A stretch of DNA of 64,000 nt from Lachnospiraceae bacterium (lineage in GTDB: Bacteria; Bacillota; Clostridia; Lachnospirales; Lachnospiraceae): NCBI GenBank assembly GCA_004557975.1, contig SFEV01000003.1:29970-93969 (forward strand), in the 5' to 3' direction. The translations under genes were made by a program, and so were the position numbers. The first letter of the stretch is position 1; the number at the start of each line of letters is the position of its first letter. Shown piece after piece: positions 1 to 7,699 of the stretch. Under the pieces are notes generated by a model that saw only the letters and a list, made by a program, of their open reading frames with translations, did no database searches and had not been told where the DNA came from.

Positions 1-428
1 AAACGAACCACCTCCGCCGCATCCACAAATTCATAGCCGAGAAAGGCTGCCAGAAGAATGCCGTTCAGATATTCGCCTCTCGATGCCGCATACTGTGCTC
101 CCGCGTCTGACAGAAAAGCCTGCTCAATCACCGCAAACTCCCGCTCCAGTGAAACATCAAGCTCCAGCTCATCTATGATCTCCTGATATCTTTTTTTAAT
201 TTTATTCAGAACAGAGACGTAATCACCGCCTCTGTGTGCCTCGGCACTGCACTGGTACAGCAGATCTGTCACCTTTTCATCCTCACGGCTTCGCTTACCC
301 GGCGCCGACGGCACGACATACCGTCTTGCAGGATCACTCTCCACAATTTTTTTTACTTTTCTGAAATGCTCTGCATCTGCAAGAGAGCTCCCTCCAAATT
401 TTGCTACCACAATTTTTTCTTTTTCCAT
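1..428 (-). CDS. lysC: Aspartate kinase, N-terminal part (3' end outside the window)
   Basis: Aspartokinase phosphorylates L-aspartate, the first step towards lysine, threonine and methionine. The first residues read MEKEKIVVAKFGGSSLADAEHF, the beta-strand/KFGGSS nucleotide-binding start typical of the amino acid kinase fold. About 142 codons are present and the frame runs off the left edge, so the catalytic remainder and the ACT regulatory domains are not visible. The ATG at 428 has AGAGGA about eight bases upstream. The next gene upstream on this strand ends at 496, leaving only 67 bases, so there is no room for a lysine riboswitch directly in front. Which aspartokinase isoform this is cannot be told from the fragment. 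Confidence 0.88.
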   Translation of the reverse strand, partial: MEKEKIVVAKFGGSSLADAEHFRKVKKIVESDPARRYVVPSAPGKRSREDEKVTDLLYQCSAEAHRGGDYVSVLNKIKKRYQEIIDELELDVSLEREFAVIEQAFLSDAGAQYAASRGEYLNGILLAAFLGYEFVDAAEVVR

Positions 429-495
429 AATATGTTCCTCTGATATTTTATTCTATTTTTCTTTCCGCCTGTCAGAAAGTCTGCACAGATCTTCT

Positions 496-1068
496 TTACT
501 CCTGATTCACCGTTATCCCTGCTTTTATGCAGGAATCTCTGCGCACTTCATCTCTGAGGCGCTTTATATACTCTGAGAATGCGCACTCCCGGGTTCCGTA
601 CGTCATCTGAAGATCGTATTCCAGGGGCAGCCACGTGGAAAGATCCGCCTCATTGTGCTGAATCAGCGCCTCCAGTTTATCAAGCGCCTTATACAGCCTC
701 GCCTCCTGTGTTTCCTGTGCTTCCATCTCAGCAAAAAGCTCCGTCAGCTCACCGCGCTCCTGCGCCGGAAGATGTGCAAGCAGCCGCTCTACAGCATTTG
801 CCTCAACGGCGGAATCCTCCTCTGTCTTCTCAAAGGCGGGAATATCCCCGGTCACTGCCTCTCCCAGATCATGAACCGTACACATCAGCATGACCTTTCC
901 GATATCAAGATCCGGAAATTCATTCTTTACGAGATACGCCATCAGCACAAGCCTCCAGCTGTGCTCCGCCACACTCTCATGCCTTCCTGACGAAGTCCAG
1001 GAATGACGCGTATTACACTTGAGCTTTTCCGCAAGCCCCAGAAAATCCAAAAATGTTCTGATCTCCAT
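496..1068 (-). CDS. HD-domain hydrolase (YfbR/HDDC2-like, probable 5'-deoxynucleotidase)
   Basis: A 190-residue protein of the HD superfamily. The metal-binding signature is visible as H30 (GRHESVAEH), H36 and H66-D67 (CTVHDLGEAVTGDI), with a further conserved acidic stretch near residue 130 (LYKALDKLEALIQHNE). This arrangement is that of the YfbR/HDDC2 group, cytosolic phosphohydrolases acting on deoxynucleoside monophosphates. The start at 1068 has GAGGGAG in front. Length matches the family (about 190 residues). It lies upstream of the aspartokinase gene on the same strand, 67 bases away, but no functional link is evident. The nucleotide substrate is inferred from family membership only. 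Confidence 0.82.
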   Translation of the reverse strand: MEIRTFLDFLGLAEKLKCNTRHSWTSSGRHESVAEHSWRLVLMAYLVKNEFPDLDIGKVMLMCTVHDLGEAVTGDIPAFEKTEEDSAVEANAVERLLAHLPAQERGELTELFAEMEAQETQEARLYKALDKLEALIQHNEADLSTWLPLEYDLQMTYGTRECAFSEYIKRLRDEVRRDSCIKAGITVNQE

Positions 1069-1145
1069 GGTTTCTCCCTCATTTCATCCATATATCAGCT
1101 GTCCGGTCAGACAACGTCTGAAAACAGCAGACTTCCTCTGCCGGT

Positions 1146-2222
1146 TCACGAAAACAGATTTTTCAGAATCCGGTCTGCCGTCATGTTCCTGTACCCGTCC
1201 GGATCGGACATCACTGAATTTCCGGACAGATCCCAGCGCATCTGATGGAAATCCGTCAGATAGCTGTTCCCCCGTGAGCAGTTTGGATACCGCCTGTAAT
1301 ATTCCGGATAACAGCGTTTCATATAGGTGCGGGCAAGGACGACCGCTCTGCTCTCGGCCTTTCCCGATGCAGACGGCGTTCCGCAAAGCTGCACTCCCGG
1401 AGGACTGGCGTGAAGCAGCACGACGCTGCCGTCACTGCACTGCCCCACCACCATGTACACGTGGCCGGAGGAGCTCATAATATCGCCTGCGCGGTAATCC
1501 TTCACGTCATTTTTATTCTTATATGTACCCCAGCCCCGTCCGGCAAAATTTTCCGCCATTTCCGAAGCCTTCATTACATAACCCTTTTTTCCGCTCTTTG
1601 TGTTCAGAATATTGTAAATACACCAGCCGATATAACCGGAGCAGTCCAGACCATCCTCGATCTGGTACCTCGTCTGCTGATAATCATAATTTGCATCCTG
1701 TTTCTGGAAAAAGGTCTTCCATTTTGGACTGACACCGATGGTGACCGCTGCTTTCCCGGCGCCCGTGTCCTCTTTGTTCCATCCTCCGCCCCACACATAC
1801 AGAGTACTTCCCACAGGCTCCAGCGCTGTCTTCAGCAGCTTTTTCAGTGTGGAGGTCGTCTCAATGCGCGGAATCGTCACTTTTTTCATGGTACTGAAGG
1901 ATGCATACGTTTTCCTGCTGCCGTTCTTGCAGTATGCACGGACGCGAAAACCGTACTTTTTCCCCATGTCCAGCTCCTGAAACGCATAGGAGCATTTCTT
2001 TGTCGTCACCCGCTCCAGACATTTTCCTTTTGCGTTGTACAGGCAGACCTGATAGCCGTCTGCGCCATTTCTTTTCTTCCATTTTAAATTCACGGAAGTG
2101 CCGTCCGTCTTCGCAGTCAGCACAAGTGCCTTTTTTGACATCGCACCGCCGTAAGCAGTCATCGGAAGCAGAAGCAGGAACAGGAAAAGACAGAGACTGT
2201 ATATTTTAATAAACTTTTTCAT
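1146..2222 (-). CDS. Secreted NlpC/P60-type peptidase with fibronectin III-like domain
   Basis: A 358-residue exported protein. A hydrophobic signal segment covers residues 4-25 (IKIYSLCLFLFLLLLPMTA). Residues about 33-118 resemble a fibronectin type III domain as often found in clostridial surface proteins (LKWKKRNGADGYQVCLY). Residues about 125-300 look like an NlpC/P60 cysteine peptidase: catalytic Cys194 in LDCSGYIGWCIYN, His254 in SSGHVYMVVG, and a possible third polar residue His271. Such enzymes cleave peptide stems of peptidoglycan. The start at 2222 is chosen over an upstream extension to 2342 because it is preceded by GGGGGAAGTA and begins the signal peptide. The exact bond cleaved is not known. 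Confidence 0.8.
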   Translation of the reverse strand: MKKFIKIYSLCLFLFLLLLPMTAYGGAMSKKALVLTAKTDGTSVNLKWKKRNGADGYQVCLYNAKGKCLERVTTKKCSYAFQELDMGKKYGFRVRAYCKNGSRKTYASFSTMKKVTIPRIETTSTLKKLLKTALEPVGSTLYVWGGGWNKEDTGAGKAAVTIGVSPKWKTFFQKQDANYDYQQTRYQIEDGLDCSGYIGWCIYNILNTKSGKKGYVMKASEMAENFAGRGWGTYKNKNDVKDYRAGDIMSSSGHVYMVVGQCSDGSVVLLHASPPGVQLCGTPSASGKAESRAVVLARTYMKRCYPEYYRRYPNCSRGNSYLTDFHQMRWDLSGNSVMSDPDGYRNMTADRILKNLFS

Positions 2223-2373
2223 TACTTCCCCCTGTGTATTGCCCCGCATCAGACAGCGCAGGGCAGGTTTTACCGCCTGGATTGCTTTTTCTATCATATG
2301 CGAATTTCCTTCCATCGTCAACAAAAAGCAGAGCTGCCACACGATTTTTCGAAGTATCTGTCACTGTTCCTCT

Positions 2374-2390
2374 CGTTCACAGCAACACGC
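2374..2390. repeat. Short interspersed repeat, copy 1
   Basis: The 17-base core CGTTCACAGCAACACGC occurs here, identically at 45531-45547, and with one mismatch at 3945-3961. In each case a CTGT-containing stretch lies just to its left. All copies sit in or at the edge of gaps between genes. No known repeat family is recognised. Confidence 0.55.
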
Positions 2391-2441
2391 TCCGCGATGC
2401 AGCAGCTCTGCCATATACCATTTTTCCAAACCCTGTAATTT

Positions 2442-2519
2442 TCAGAAACATCCCCGGCAGCAGACGCTTCCGGCCTGTCATCTCAGAAACATCCCCAGCA
2501 GCAGACGCTTCCATCCTGT
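2442..2519. repeat. 41-base tandem duplication covering the aldehyde dehydrogenase 3' end
   Basis: Two imperfect copies (2442-2478 and 2483-2519, period 41) of the sequence encoding the last residues of the aldehyde dehydrogenase. The distal copy lies just beyond the stop codon. The period is not a multiple of three, so it did not lengthen the protein. A similar 3'-end duplication is present behind the alpha-galactosidase gene near 21546-21595. Confidence 0.7.
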
Positions 2520-3848
2520 GTACGGCTGGTACCGGATCGGCAGATCCAGCCAGTTGTATTTCTTCACAATGCTCCTGCGATGTGAAAACAGTTCAAAGCT
2601 CTCTTTCCCGTGGTAGCTTCCCATGCCGCTGTTTCCGACTCCGCCGAACCCCATCCGGCTCGTAGCCAGGTGAATAATCGTATCGTTGATACAGCCACCG
2701 CCAAAGCTGCAGAATTTTAACACCTGTTTCTGAACGGATCTGCTGTTTGTGAACAGATACAGTGCCAGCGGCTTTTCATGGCCGGTGACATAGCTGATCA
2801 CCTCGGAAATCTCATGGAACGTCATAACAGGAAGAAGCGGTCCGAAAATTTCCTGCTTCATAATCGGGTCGGACGGTGCGACATCAGTCAGAACGGTGGG
2901 CGCAATCTGCAGCGTATCCCGTTTTGTCTCCCCGCCGAAGCGGATGGTTCCACTCTGCATCAGCCCCAGCAGACGGTCATAATGCTTTTCATTGATGATC
3001 TTTCCGTAATCCGGATTCTCCAGCGGATGCTTTCCAAACTGTCTGCGGATGCACCGCTCCATTTCACACAGCAGCTTCTCTTTCACATCCTCATGTACAA
3101 ACACGTAATCCGGCGCGACACACGTCTGGCCCAGATTCAGGTACTTCCCGAAGACAATTCTCTGCGCCGCACGGCGGATATCTGCAGTTTTGTCCACGAT
3201 GCAGGGACTCTTTCCACCCAGCTCCAGGCAGACCGGAGTCAGATGCTTCGCGGCCTTTTCCATCACAAGCTTTCCCACTGCGACACTTCCTGTAAAAAAG
3301 ATAAAGTCAAAGCGCTGCTCCAGCAGAGCCGTATTCTCCGCCCTGCCGCCCTGCACGACACACACGAAATGGGGTGCAAAGCATTCCCTGACGATCCGCT
3401 CAATGACGGCGGATGTTTCCGGCGCATAGGCACTGGGCTTCACCGTCACACAGTTTCCGGCGGCAATGGCACCGATCAGAGGCTCCATCGCCAGCATAAA
3501 CGGGTAATTCCACGGAGACATTACAAGAACAACACCGTAGGGCTCCGCCGAAGTAAAGCTCTTTGCATGAAACTGCGCAAGCGGTGTCGCGACAACCCTG
3601 TCCGTGGCATAACCGCGCAGATGGCGAAGCATATAATTCAGTTCACTGAGCACCATTCCTGTCTCGCACATGTAGGTTTCAAAGGCCGATTTTTTCAGAT
3701 CCTTCTGCAGGGCAGCCTCAATCTCAGTCTGATGCTTCCGGATCGACCGGCGAAGAGTCTGCAGTGCACCAATGCGCCAGGATACGTCCCTGGTCCGCCC
3801 CGTCTCAAAATATGCTCTCTGTTTTTTTACAAGTGTCTCTGTATTCAT
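2478..3848 (-). CDS. NAD(P)-dependent aldehyde dehydrogenase, class 3 / YwdH type
   Basis: A 456-residue aldehyde dehydrogenase, oxidising fatty or aromatic aldehydes to acids. Visible are the cofactor-binding SPWNYPFML (111-119) and KPSAYAPE (137-144), FFTGSVAVGK (184-193), the general base Glu209 in CLELGGKSP, and the nucleophile Cys243 in NLGQTCVAPDY. The compact length and C-terminal hydrophobic tail (KRLLLGMFLR) match the class 3, possibly membrane-associated, subgroup. The start at 3848 is preceded by GGGAGG. It lies downstream of a MarR regulator and an SCP2/alcohol dehydrogenase-like gene on the same strand, suggesting a once larger alcohol/aldehyde locus. The 3' end is duplicated in tandem (see 2442-2519). 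Confidence 0.93.
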   Translation of the reverse strand: MNTETLVKKQRAYFETGRTRDVSWRIGALQTLRRSIRKHQTEIEAALQKDLKKSAFETYMCETGMVLSELNYMLRHLRGYATDRVVATPLAQFHAKSFTSAEPYGVVLVMSPWNYPFMLAMEPLIGAIAAGNCVTVKPSAYAPETSAVIERIVRECFAPHFVCVVQGGRAENTALLEQRFDFIFFTGSVAVGKLVMEKAAKHLTPVCLELGGKSPCIVDKTADIRRAAQRIVFGKYLNLGQTCVAPDYVFVHEDVKEKLLCEMERCIRRQFGKHPLENPDYGKIINEKHYDRLLGLMQSGTIRFGGETKRDTLQIAPTVLTDVAPSDPIMKQEIFGPLLPVMTFHEISEVISYVTGHEKPLALYLFTNSRSVQKQVLKFCSFGGGCINDTIIHLATSRMGFGGVGNSGMGSYHGKESFELFSHRRSIVKKYNWLDLPIRYQPYTGWKRLLLGMFLR

Positions 3849-3944
3849 TGCGTTCCTCCCGGTACCGCCATATGGCAGATCTCACAATACTCACTGCGGC
3901 GTATTACACCGTCCGCATTCTGTCAACATATTTACTGTCTGCTT

Positions 3945-3961
3945 CGTTCACAGCATCACGC
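3945..3961. repeat. Short interspersed repeat, copy 2
   Basis: Copy with one mismatch (CGTTCACAGCATCACGC) of the 17-base core found at 2374-2390 and 45531-45547. It overlaps the last codons of the gene ending at 3956. Confidence 0.5.
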
Positions 3962-4420
3962 CCGCTGTTTCCCATAACAGATCTCAAGGATCCGGATTAC
4001 AGCCCTGTATGTCACCTGACGCGGATTTACAATCACGGCTCCGTCATTCAGGGCCGCATTGGCAACCTCAGGGAACCGTGCCGGGTCCACTCCTGCCTGC
4101 TCCAGTGTGACAGGAAGTCCCGTAAGCTGATGCAGACGCTTCCGCAGGCGCAGCACCCGAAAAGCGCCCCAGGCAGACTTAAACCGCATCGTGATCGCGG
4201 CGCGCTGCGCACGCTTCTGCCTTGCCAGCCCGTGATGCTGTGATTTCCGCATGGCAAGCACAGCGCCTCCCGGTCCGCATACCAGCTTCAGAGAAAGATT
4301 TTTATCCCATCCGTCAATCTCCTCCCGCACCCGGCTGTCCTCCCGGTACAGCACACAAAATCCGCGGAACAGAACCTCCAGCACAATTCCGTTTATACTA
4401 TTCAATATTTTTTTCTTCAT
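3956..4420 (-). CDS. SCP2-like protein whose end resembles an iron alcohol dehydrogenase C-terminus (possible deletion chimera)
   Basis: A 154-residue protein. Residues about 15-90 (WDKNLSLKLVCGPGGAVLAMRK and ITMRFKSAWGAFRVL) resemble the SCP2 sterol-carrier fold, a small lipid-binding domain. Residues about 95-150 (LTGLPVTLEQAGVDP, ALNDGAVIVNPRQVT) instead read like the extreme C-terminus of iron-containing alcohol dehydrogenases, where ALND and NPR motifs are typical. The join near RLRKRLHQLTG is in frame. I infer that a deletion fused the start of an SCP2 gene to the end of a neighbouring dehydrogenase gene. The start at 4420 is preferred over 4450 because AAGGTTGAG lies just before it. 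It follows the MarR gene by seven bases. Whether the product is functional is unknown. Confidence 0.6.
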   Translation of the reverse strand: MKKKILNSINGIVLEVLFRGFCVLYREDSRVREEIDGWDKNLSLKLVCGPGGAVLAMRKSQHHGLARQKRAQRAAITMRFKSAWGAFRVLRLRKRLHQLTGLPVTLEQAGVDPARFPEVANAALNDGAVIVNPRQVTYRAVIRILEICYGKQRA

Positions 4421-4427
4421 AATATTC

Positions 4428-4898
4428 TCAACCTTTATTTTTGCTGCCATACTGACTCATCACCGAGTCAAAGCAGTCGGCTACTTCTTTCATACTTTCT
4501 GCAAAGGTCTTGGCTTTCTCCGCTCCCATCCTCTCAATCAGCGCCTCCGGCAGGCGCAGAATTTCCCGGTGTGCCTTTTCATAAAACGGTATACCTTTTT
4601 CCGTCAGAAAAATATGCACGCTGCGCTTATCTTTTTTCGAGCGGATGCGCTCCACAATCCCTGCCTTCTCCAGATTGTTCAGGATCACATTCATCTGCGG
4701 CTTCCGGATGTGCAGCCTCCGGCAGAGATCCGTCGCCGTAAGCGGAGCTTCCTGCACATTTCTGTGCTTGTAAAGCAGATTACACACCATCGACTCGTTG
4801 TAAGTCATGGCAGAGACAAGCCGCTCATTCCAGATCGACATGGACATCCTGAGCCAGCCGTCCAGCAGAGCTTCACTCAATATTTCCGTACTGTTCAT
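4428..4898 (-). CDS. MarR-family transcriptional regulator
   Basis: A 156-residue winged-helix regulator. The recognition region reads APLTATDLCRRLHIRKPQMNVILNNLEKAGIVERIRSKKDKRS (given here only as the span of about residues 53-96), with the DKRS wing turn characteristic of MarR proteins, and flanking helices for dimerisation. The start at 4898 has AGAGGAG in front. It is the first gene of a short operon with the SCP2-like gene, and the promoter at 4976-5012 contains a perfect dyad over the -10 region, which suggests autorepression. The inducing ligand is unknown; neighbouring aldehyde/alcohol genes suggest a lipophilic or phenolic compound. Confidence 0.88.
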   Translation of the reverse strand: MNSTEILSEALLDGWLRMSMSIWNERLVSAMTYNESMVCNLLYKHRNVQEAPLTATDLCRRLHIRKPQMNVILNNLEKAGIVERIRSKKDKRSVHIFLTEKGIPFYEKAHREILRLPEALIERMGAEKAKTFAESMKEVADCFDSVMSQYGSKNKG

Positions 4899-4975
4899 AT
4901 GTACTCCTCTGTATTCCCCTTTCAGAACCCATCCGCAGGGCAGATATATAGTTTCTTTTGTTAACTGTTTATTTT

Positions 4976-5012
4976 GTTAATCATATTAACGCGCTGTATT
5001 GCTGCGTGTCAA
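4976..5012 (-). promoter_or_regulatory. Promoter and dyad operator of the MarR gene
   Basis: Reading the minus strand, TTGACA (5007-5012) and TTAATA (4984-4989) are separated by exactly 17 bases. A perfect inverted repeat, GTTAAT-ATG-ATTAAC (4976-4990), covers the -10 box. MarR proteins typically bind such dyads, so autorepression is likely. Confidence 0.7.
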
Positions 5013-5036
5013 GTCCTCAATTTGCATCTCCTCTGT

Positions 5037-6041
5037 TCAGTAATACGTCTGTAACTGTTCACATGCCATTGTTCCGCAAAGTCTGTTCGCGCAGAATCCG
5101 CTGAAATCATGGGGACAGATCATGATCCACTCACCGGAAAAGGGCTGTACAAGCTCTGCCTTCCACGCACAGAGAAACATATCCTTCCCCGCCGTCCCGT
5201 ACAGAGGATCCCCGGCAAGAGGGTGACCGATGGATGCCATGTGGACACGGATCTGATGTGTCCGTCCCGTCTCTATCCGCACCTGCACCAGCGTCTCCTT
5301 CTGCGTCCGCCTCAGAATCCGGTAATGGGTGACAGCCGCCTTGCCACTCTCCGATACACACATCCTCATCAGGTCGCCCGGAAGCTTTCCGATTGGTGCA
5401 GAGATCGTGCGCCATCCGTCTTCCGGCTCTCTCTCCGTTTCATTTTCGAACTCTCTTCCGAACTCATTTTCTCTTCTGTCCGGTTCTCCGTCCATCCGTC
5501 CCCGGCAGACTGCCAGATATTCCTTCCAGAATATTCCGTTCTCCTTCTGCTCCCACAGTCGTGCGGCCGCTATCCGGTTTTTGGCAAATACCACAATGCC
5601 GCACGTATCGCGGTCGAGACGCCCGATGCTGCGGACCGTCACCGGACTTCCCTTCCGCAGAAAATATGTATGGACACGGTTGGAGAGCGTGTCCCTGTAA
5701 TGGCCGTGAGAAGGATGCACCACAAGCCCCGCTTCCTTCCAGACCGCAATCAGATCCTCATCCTCATACAGTATTTCCAGCTGACCGTCATCCTGTTCCA
5801 GATGGCCGGAACCATTATTCTGTTCCTCCACCATCAGCTGCAGGCACTCCCCTGCCCGCAGAACATGACTGATGCGCACACGCTCTCCGTCCACCATCAT
5901 CCCATTCTCCCGGAACTTCATCCGGCTGATCTGTGTCTTTGTAAAATGCATCCTCTGCCGCAGATACTGTTCCAGTTTCATTCCATCTGCGTCGTCTTCT
6001 ATCATTGTATGCAGCTGCCTGCCGTCTTCTGTACGTTTCAT
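5037..6041 (-). CDS. RluA-family RNA pseudouridine synthase
   Basis: A 334-residue enzyme that isomerises uridine to pseudouridine in rRNA or tRNA. An S4-like RNA-binding segment occupies roughly residues 20-75 (LEQYLRQRMHFTKTQISRMK). The catalytic block has the family signature RSIGRLDRDTCGIVVFAKN with the catalytic aspartate around residue 143. Later motifs RIETGRTHQIRVHMASIGHPLAGDPLYG confirm the RluA type. The upstream GTG at 6047 overlaps the spoVAE stop by four bases, but the ATG at 6041 has AAGGA at better spacing, so I chose it. Position directly behind spoVAE implies co-transcription, although the enzyme has no known role in sporulation. Confidence 0.92.
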   Translation of the reverse strand: MKRTEDGRQLHTMIEDDADGMKLEQYLRQRMHFTKTQISRMKFRENGMMVDGERVRISHVLRAGECLQLMVEEQNNGSGHLEQDDGQLEILYEDEDLIAVWKEAGLVVHPSHGHYRDTLSNRVHTYFLRKGSPVTVRSIGRLDRDTCGIVVFAKNRIAAARLWEQKENGIFWKEYLAVCRGRMDGEPDRRENEFGREFENETEREPEDGWRTISAPIGKLPGDLMRMCVSESGKAAVTHYRILRRTQKETLVQVRIETGRTHQIRVHMASIGHPLAGDPLYGTAGKDMFLCAWKAELVQPFSGEWIMICPHDFSGFCANRLCGTMACEQLQTYY

Positions 6042-6043
6042 TT

Positions 6044-6403
6044 TCACTGATCCTTCATCTTCGGTTCAAAAATCCAGCTGGCCAGATAAGAGAAAATCAG
6101 AGCGGCACTGATACCCACCGCACTGGCCTTCAGGCCTCCCATAAACAGACCAAGGACTCCATTCTGATCGACTGCCTCTTTTACGCCCTTCCACAATGTA
6201 TTTCCAAATCCCAGCAGCGGCACCGATGCCCCGGCTCCCGCGTAATTGATCAGCGGCTCATAAAGTCCGACGGCACCAAGCACCGCACCCAGGCAAACAA
6301 GAATCACCATCACCCGACCCGGCAGCAGCGTCGTCTTTTCCAGTAAAATCTGGACCAGTGCGCAGATCAGCCCTCCGACCCAGAATGCATTAATATAGTC
6401 CAT
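6044..6403 (-). CDS. spoVAE: Stage V sporulation protein AE
   Basis: A 119-residue membrane protein with three to four hydrophobic segments (LICALVQILL, VMVILVCLGAVLGAVGLY, ISAALIFSYLASWIF). It matches the SpoVAE/SpoVAEb family, a component of the inner-membrane channel that moves dipicolinic acid into the developing spore and releases it at germination. The start at 6403 is preceded by AAAGGAG. It follows spoVAD by 12 bases, in the standard order. The pore partner spoVAC, which normally precedes spoVAD, is absent here. Confidence 0.88.
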   Translation of the reverse strand: MDYINAFWVGGLICALVQILLEKTTLLPGRVMVILVCLGAVLGAVGLYEPLINYAGAGASVPLLGFGNTLWKGVKEAVDQNGVLGLFMGGLKASAVGISAALIFSYLASWIFEPKMKDQ

Positions 6404-6415
6404 GTCGCGCTCCTT

Positions 6416-7432
6416 TCATGCATGCTCCAGCACCACTGCGTGTGCAATTCCCGGTATCGTTCTGCCCTCATTAAAGCTCACCTTGGAAAGCAGAGCTCCC
6501 GTGGGCACAAACAGCACGCGCTTCCAGCTTCCCTTTCTCAGCCTCGGAAGGATCATTGCCGCCAGAACGACTGCCGCACATCCGCAGCCGCTTCCCCCTG
6601 CGTGGGTATCCTGGCTGTCAGCATCGTAAATTTCAATACCGCAGTCCATATGCTGCTCTGAAATATCAAATCCTTTTTCTTTCAGCAGATCAATCAGAAT
6701 TCTCTGGCCCACTGCGCCAAGATCTCCTGTAATGATCCGGTCATAATCCTGAGGCTGCCTGTTAAAATCCATCAGATTCTGGTATATGGTATCGCAGGCG
6801 GCAGGAGCCATACAGGCCCCCATATTCATATTGTCTTTGATCCCCATATCCACAATTTTCCCGGGAGTCACTCCGCTCACTCTCACGTGTCCGCCCCTGT
6901 CAGAAAGGATAAATGCGCCGCTGCCGGTGACCGTCCAGGAAGCCGACAGCGGACGCTGATTTCCGTATCCCAGCGGAAAACGGAATTCCTTCTCCGCACT
7001 GGCAAAGTGGCTTGAAGTAAGGGCTGCCGCATAATCTGCGTACCCGCCTGCCACTGTCATGGCCGCCAGCGCCAGAGATTCCCCGCACGTGGAGCAGGCG
7101 CCGTACAGCCCGAACAGTGGAATATTGCTCTCCCCGTTGCCGAAGGAGGTGGCAATGGACTGAGCCAGCAGATCACCGCCAAACAGACAGCGGATCTGTA
7201 TCTCCATCAGTTTCGCCTTTCCGATTGCCGTCTGCAGAGCCTCCTTCTGCATCGTACTCTCTGCTTCCTCCCACGTTTTCTCTCCGAATTCCGCCTGAGG
7301 AGAAACCAGATCAAACCATTCCCCCAGCGGTCCCTCTCCTTCCTTGGGGCCGACCACGGAAGCACTGCTGATAATATAAGGAGCATCCTGAAATTCGATG
7401 CTCTGTTTTCCTGTCATCTGATTAACCGCCAT
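6416..7432 (-). CDS. spoVAD: Stage V sporulation protein AD
   Basis: A 338-residue cytosolic protein with a thiolase-like fold, known to bind dipicolinic acid and to act with the SpoVA channel. Typical stretches are SASVVGPKEGEGPLG near the N-terminus, GLYGACSTCGESLALAAM near residue 120 and GGSGCGCAAVVLAAMILP near 295. The start at 7432 (GGGAGGCG upstream) is preferred over 7465. A forespore-type promoter lies about 55-85 bases upstream. The gene heads a three-gene run spoVAD-spoVAE-pseudouridine synthase. It is unusual that no spoVAC gene precedes it. Confidence 0.92.
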   Translation of the reverse strand: MAVNQMTGKQSIEFQDAPYIISSASVVGPKEGEGPLGEWFDLVSPQAEFGEKTWEEAESTMQKEALQTAIGKAKLMEIQIRCLFGGDLLAQSIATSFGNGESNIPLFGLYGACSTCGESLALAAMTVAGGYADYAAALTSSHFASAEKEFRFPLGYGNQRPLSASWTVTGSGAFILSDRGGHVRVSGVTPGKIVDMGIKDNMNMGACMAPAACDTIYQNLMDFNRQPQDYDRIITGDLGAVGQRILIDLLKEKGFDISEQHMDCGIEIYDADSQDTHAGGSGCGCAAVVLAAMILPRLRKGSWKRVLFVPTGALLSKVSFNEGRTIPGIAHAVVLEHA

Positions 7433-7487
7433 AAACGCCTCCCGTGCGCAGTTTCTGCGCCGCATATCATACTATCCTGTCACGGAG

Positions 7488-7516
7488 TATTATGCCCGGG
7501 GATTTGTTTTCTATAC
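7488..7516 (-). promoter_or_regulatory. Forespore sigma-G/sigma-F type promoter of spoVAD
   Basis: On the minus strand GTATA (7512-7516) and CATAATA (7488-7494) are separated by 17 bases. These match the B. subtilis sigma-G consensus elements (GHATR and CATWHTA). The site lies 55 bases upstream of the spoVAD start, which is where forespore expression of a spoVA operon would be expected to begin. Confidence 0.6.
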
Positions 7517-7569
7517 ATGATACCACACCTGCTCCTGCATATAAAACATATAAAAGCAGAAAAATAAAA

Positions 7570-7615
7570 CAGAGACATTTCTCTGCCCTGTTTTCTGTCT
7601 CAGCAAATGTCTCTG
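7570..7615 (-). terminator. Terminator of the SGNH-hydrolase gene
   Basis: Perfect 11-base arms CAGAGACATTT (7570-7580) and AAATGTCTCTG (7605-7615) form a hairpin. On the minus strand it is followed by a T-rich run (TTTTATTTTT). It separates the gene ending at 7700 from the spoVAD promoter. Confidence 0.75.
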
Positions 7616-7699
7616 TCTGTGTACCGCCTGACTGTATTGTCTGTCCGCCACTTCATGCTCTGCGCATCTGAAACGGAGGACTTACCTGATTCGGTTAAT

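Noticed and set aside
429..495. Lysine riboswitch before the aspartokinase gene
   Set aside because: Only 67 bases lie between the upstream gene and the start codon, far too short for the known lysine aptamer.
2778..3977. Long open frame on the plus strand opposite the aldehyde dehydrogenase
   Set aside because: It mirrors the high-GC third positions of the real gene, has no recognisable motif and no ribosome site; the minus-strand product is an unmistakable dehydrogenase.
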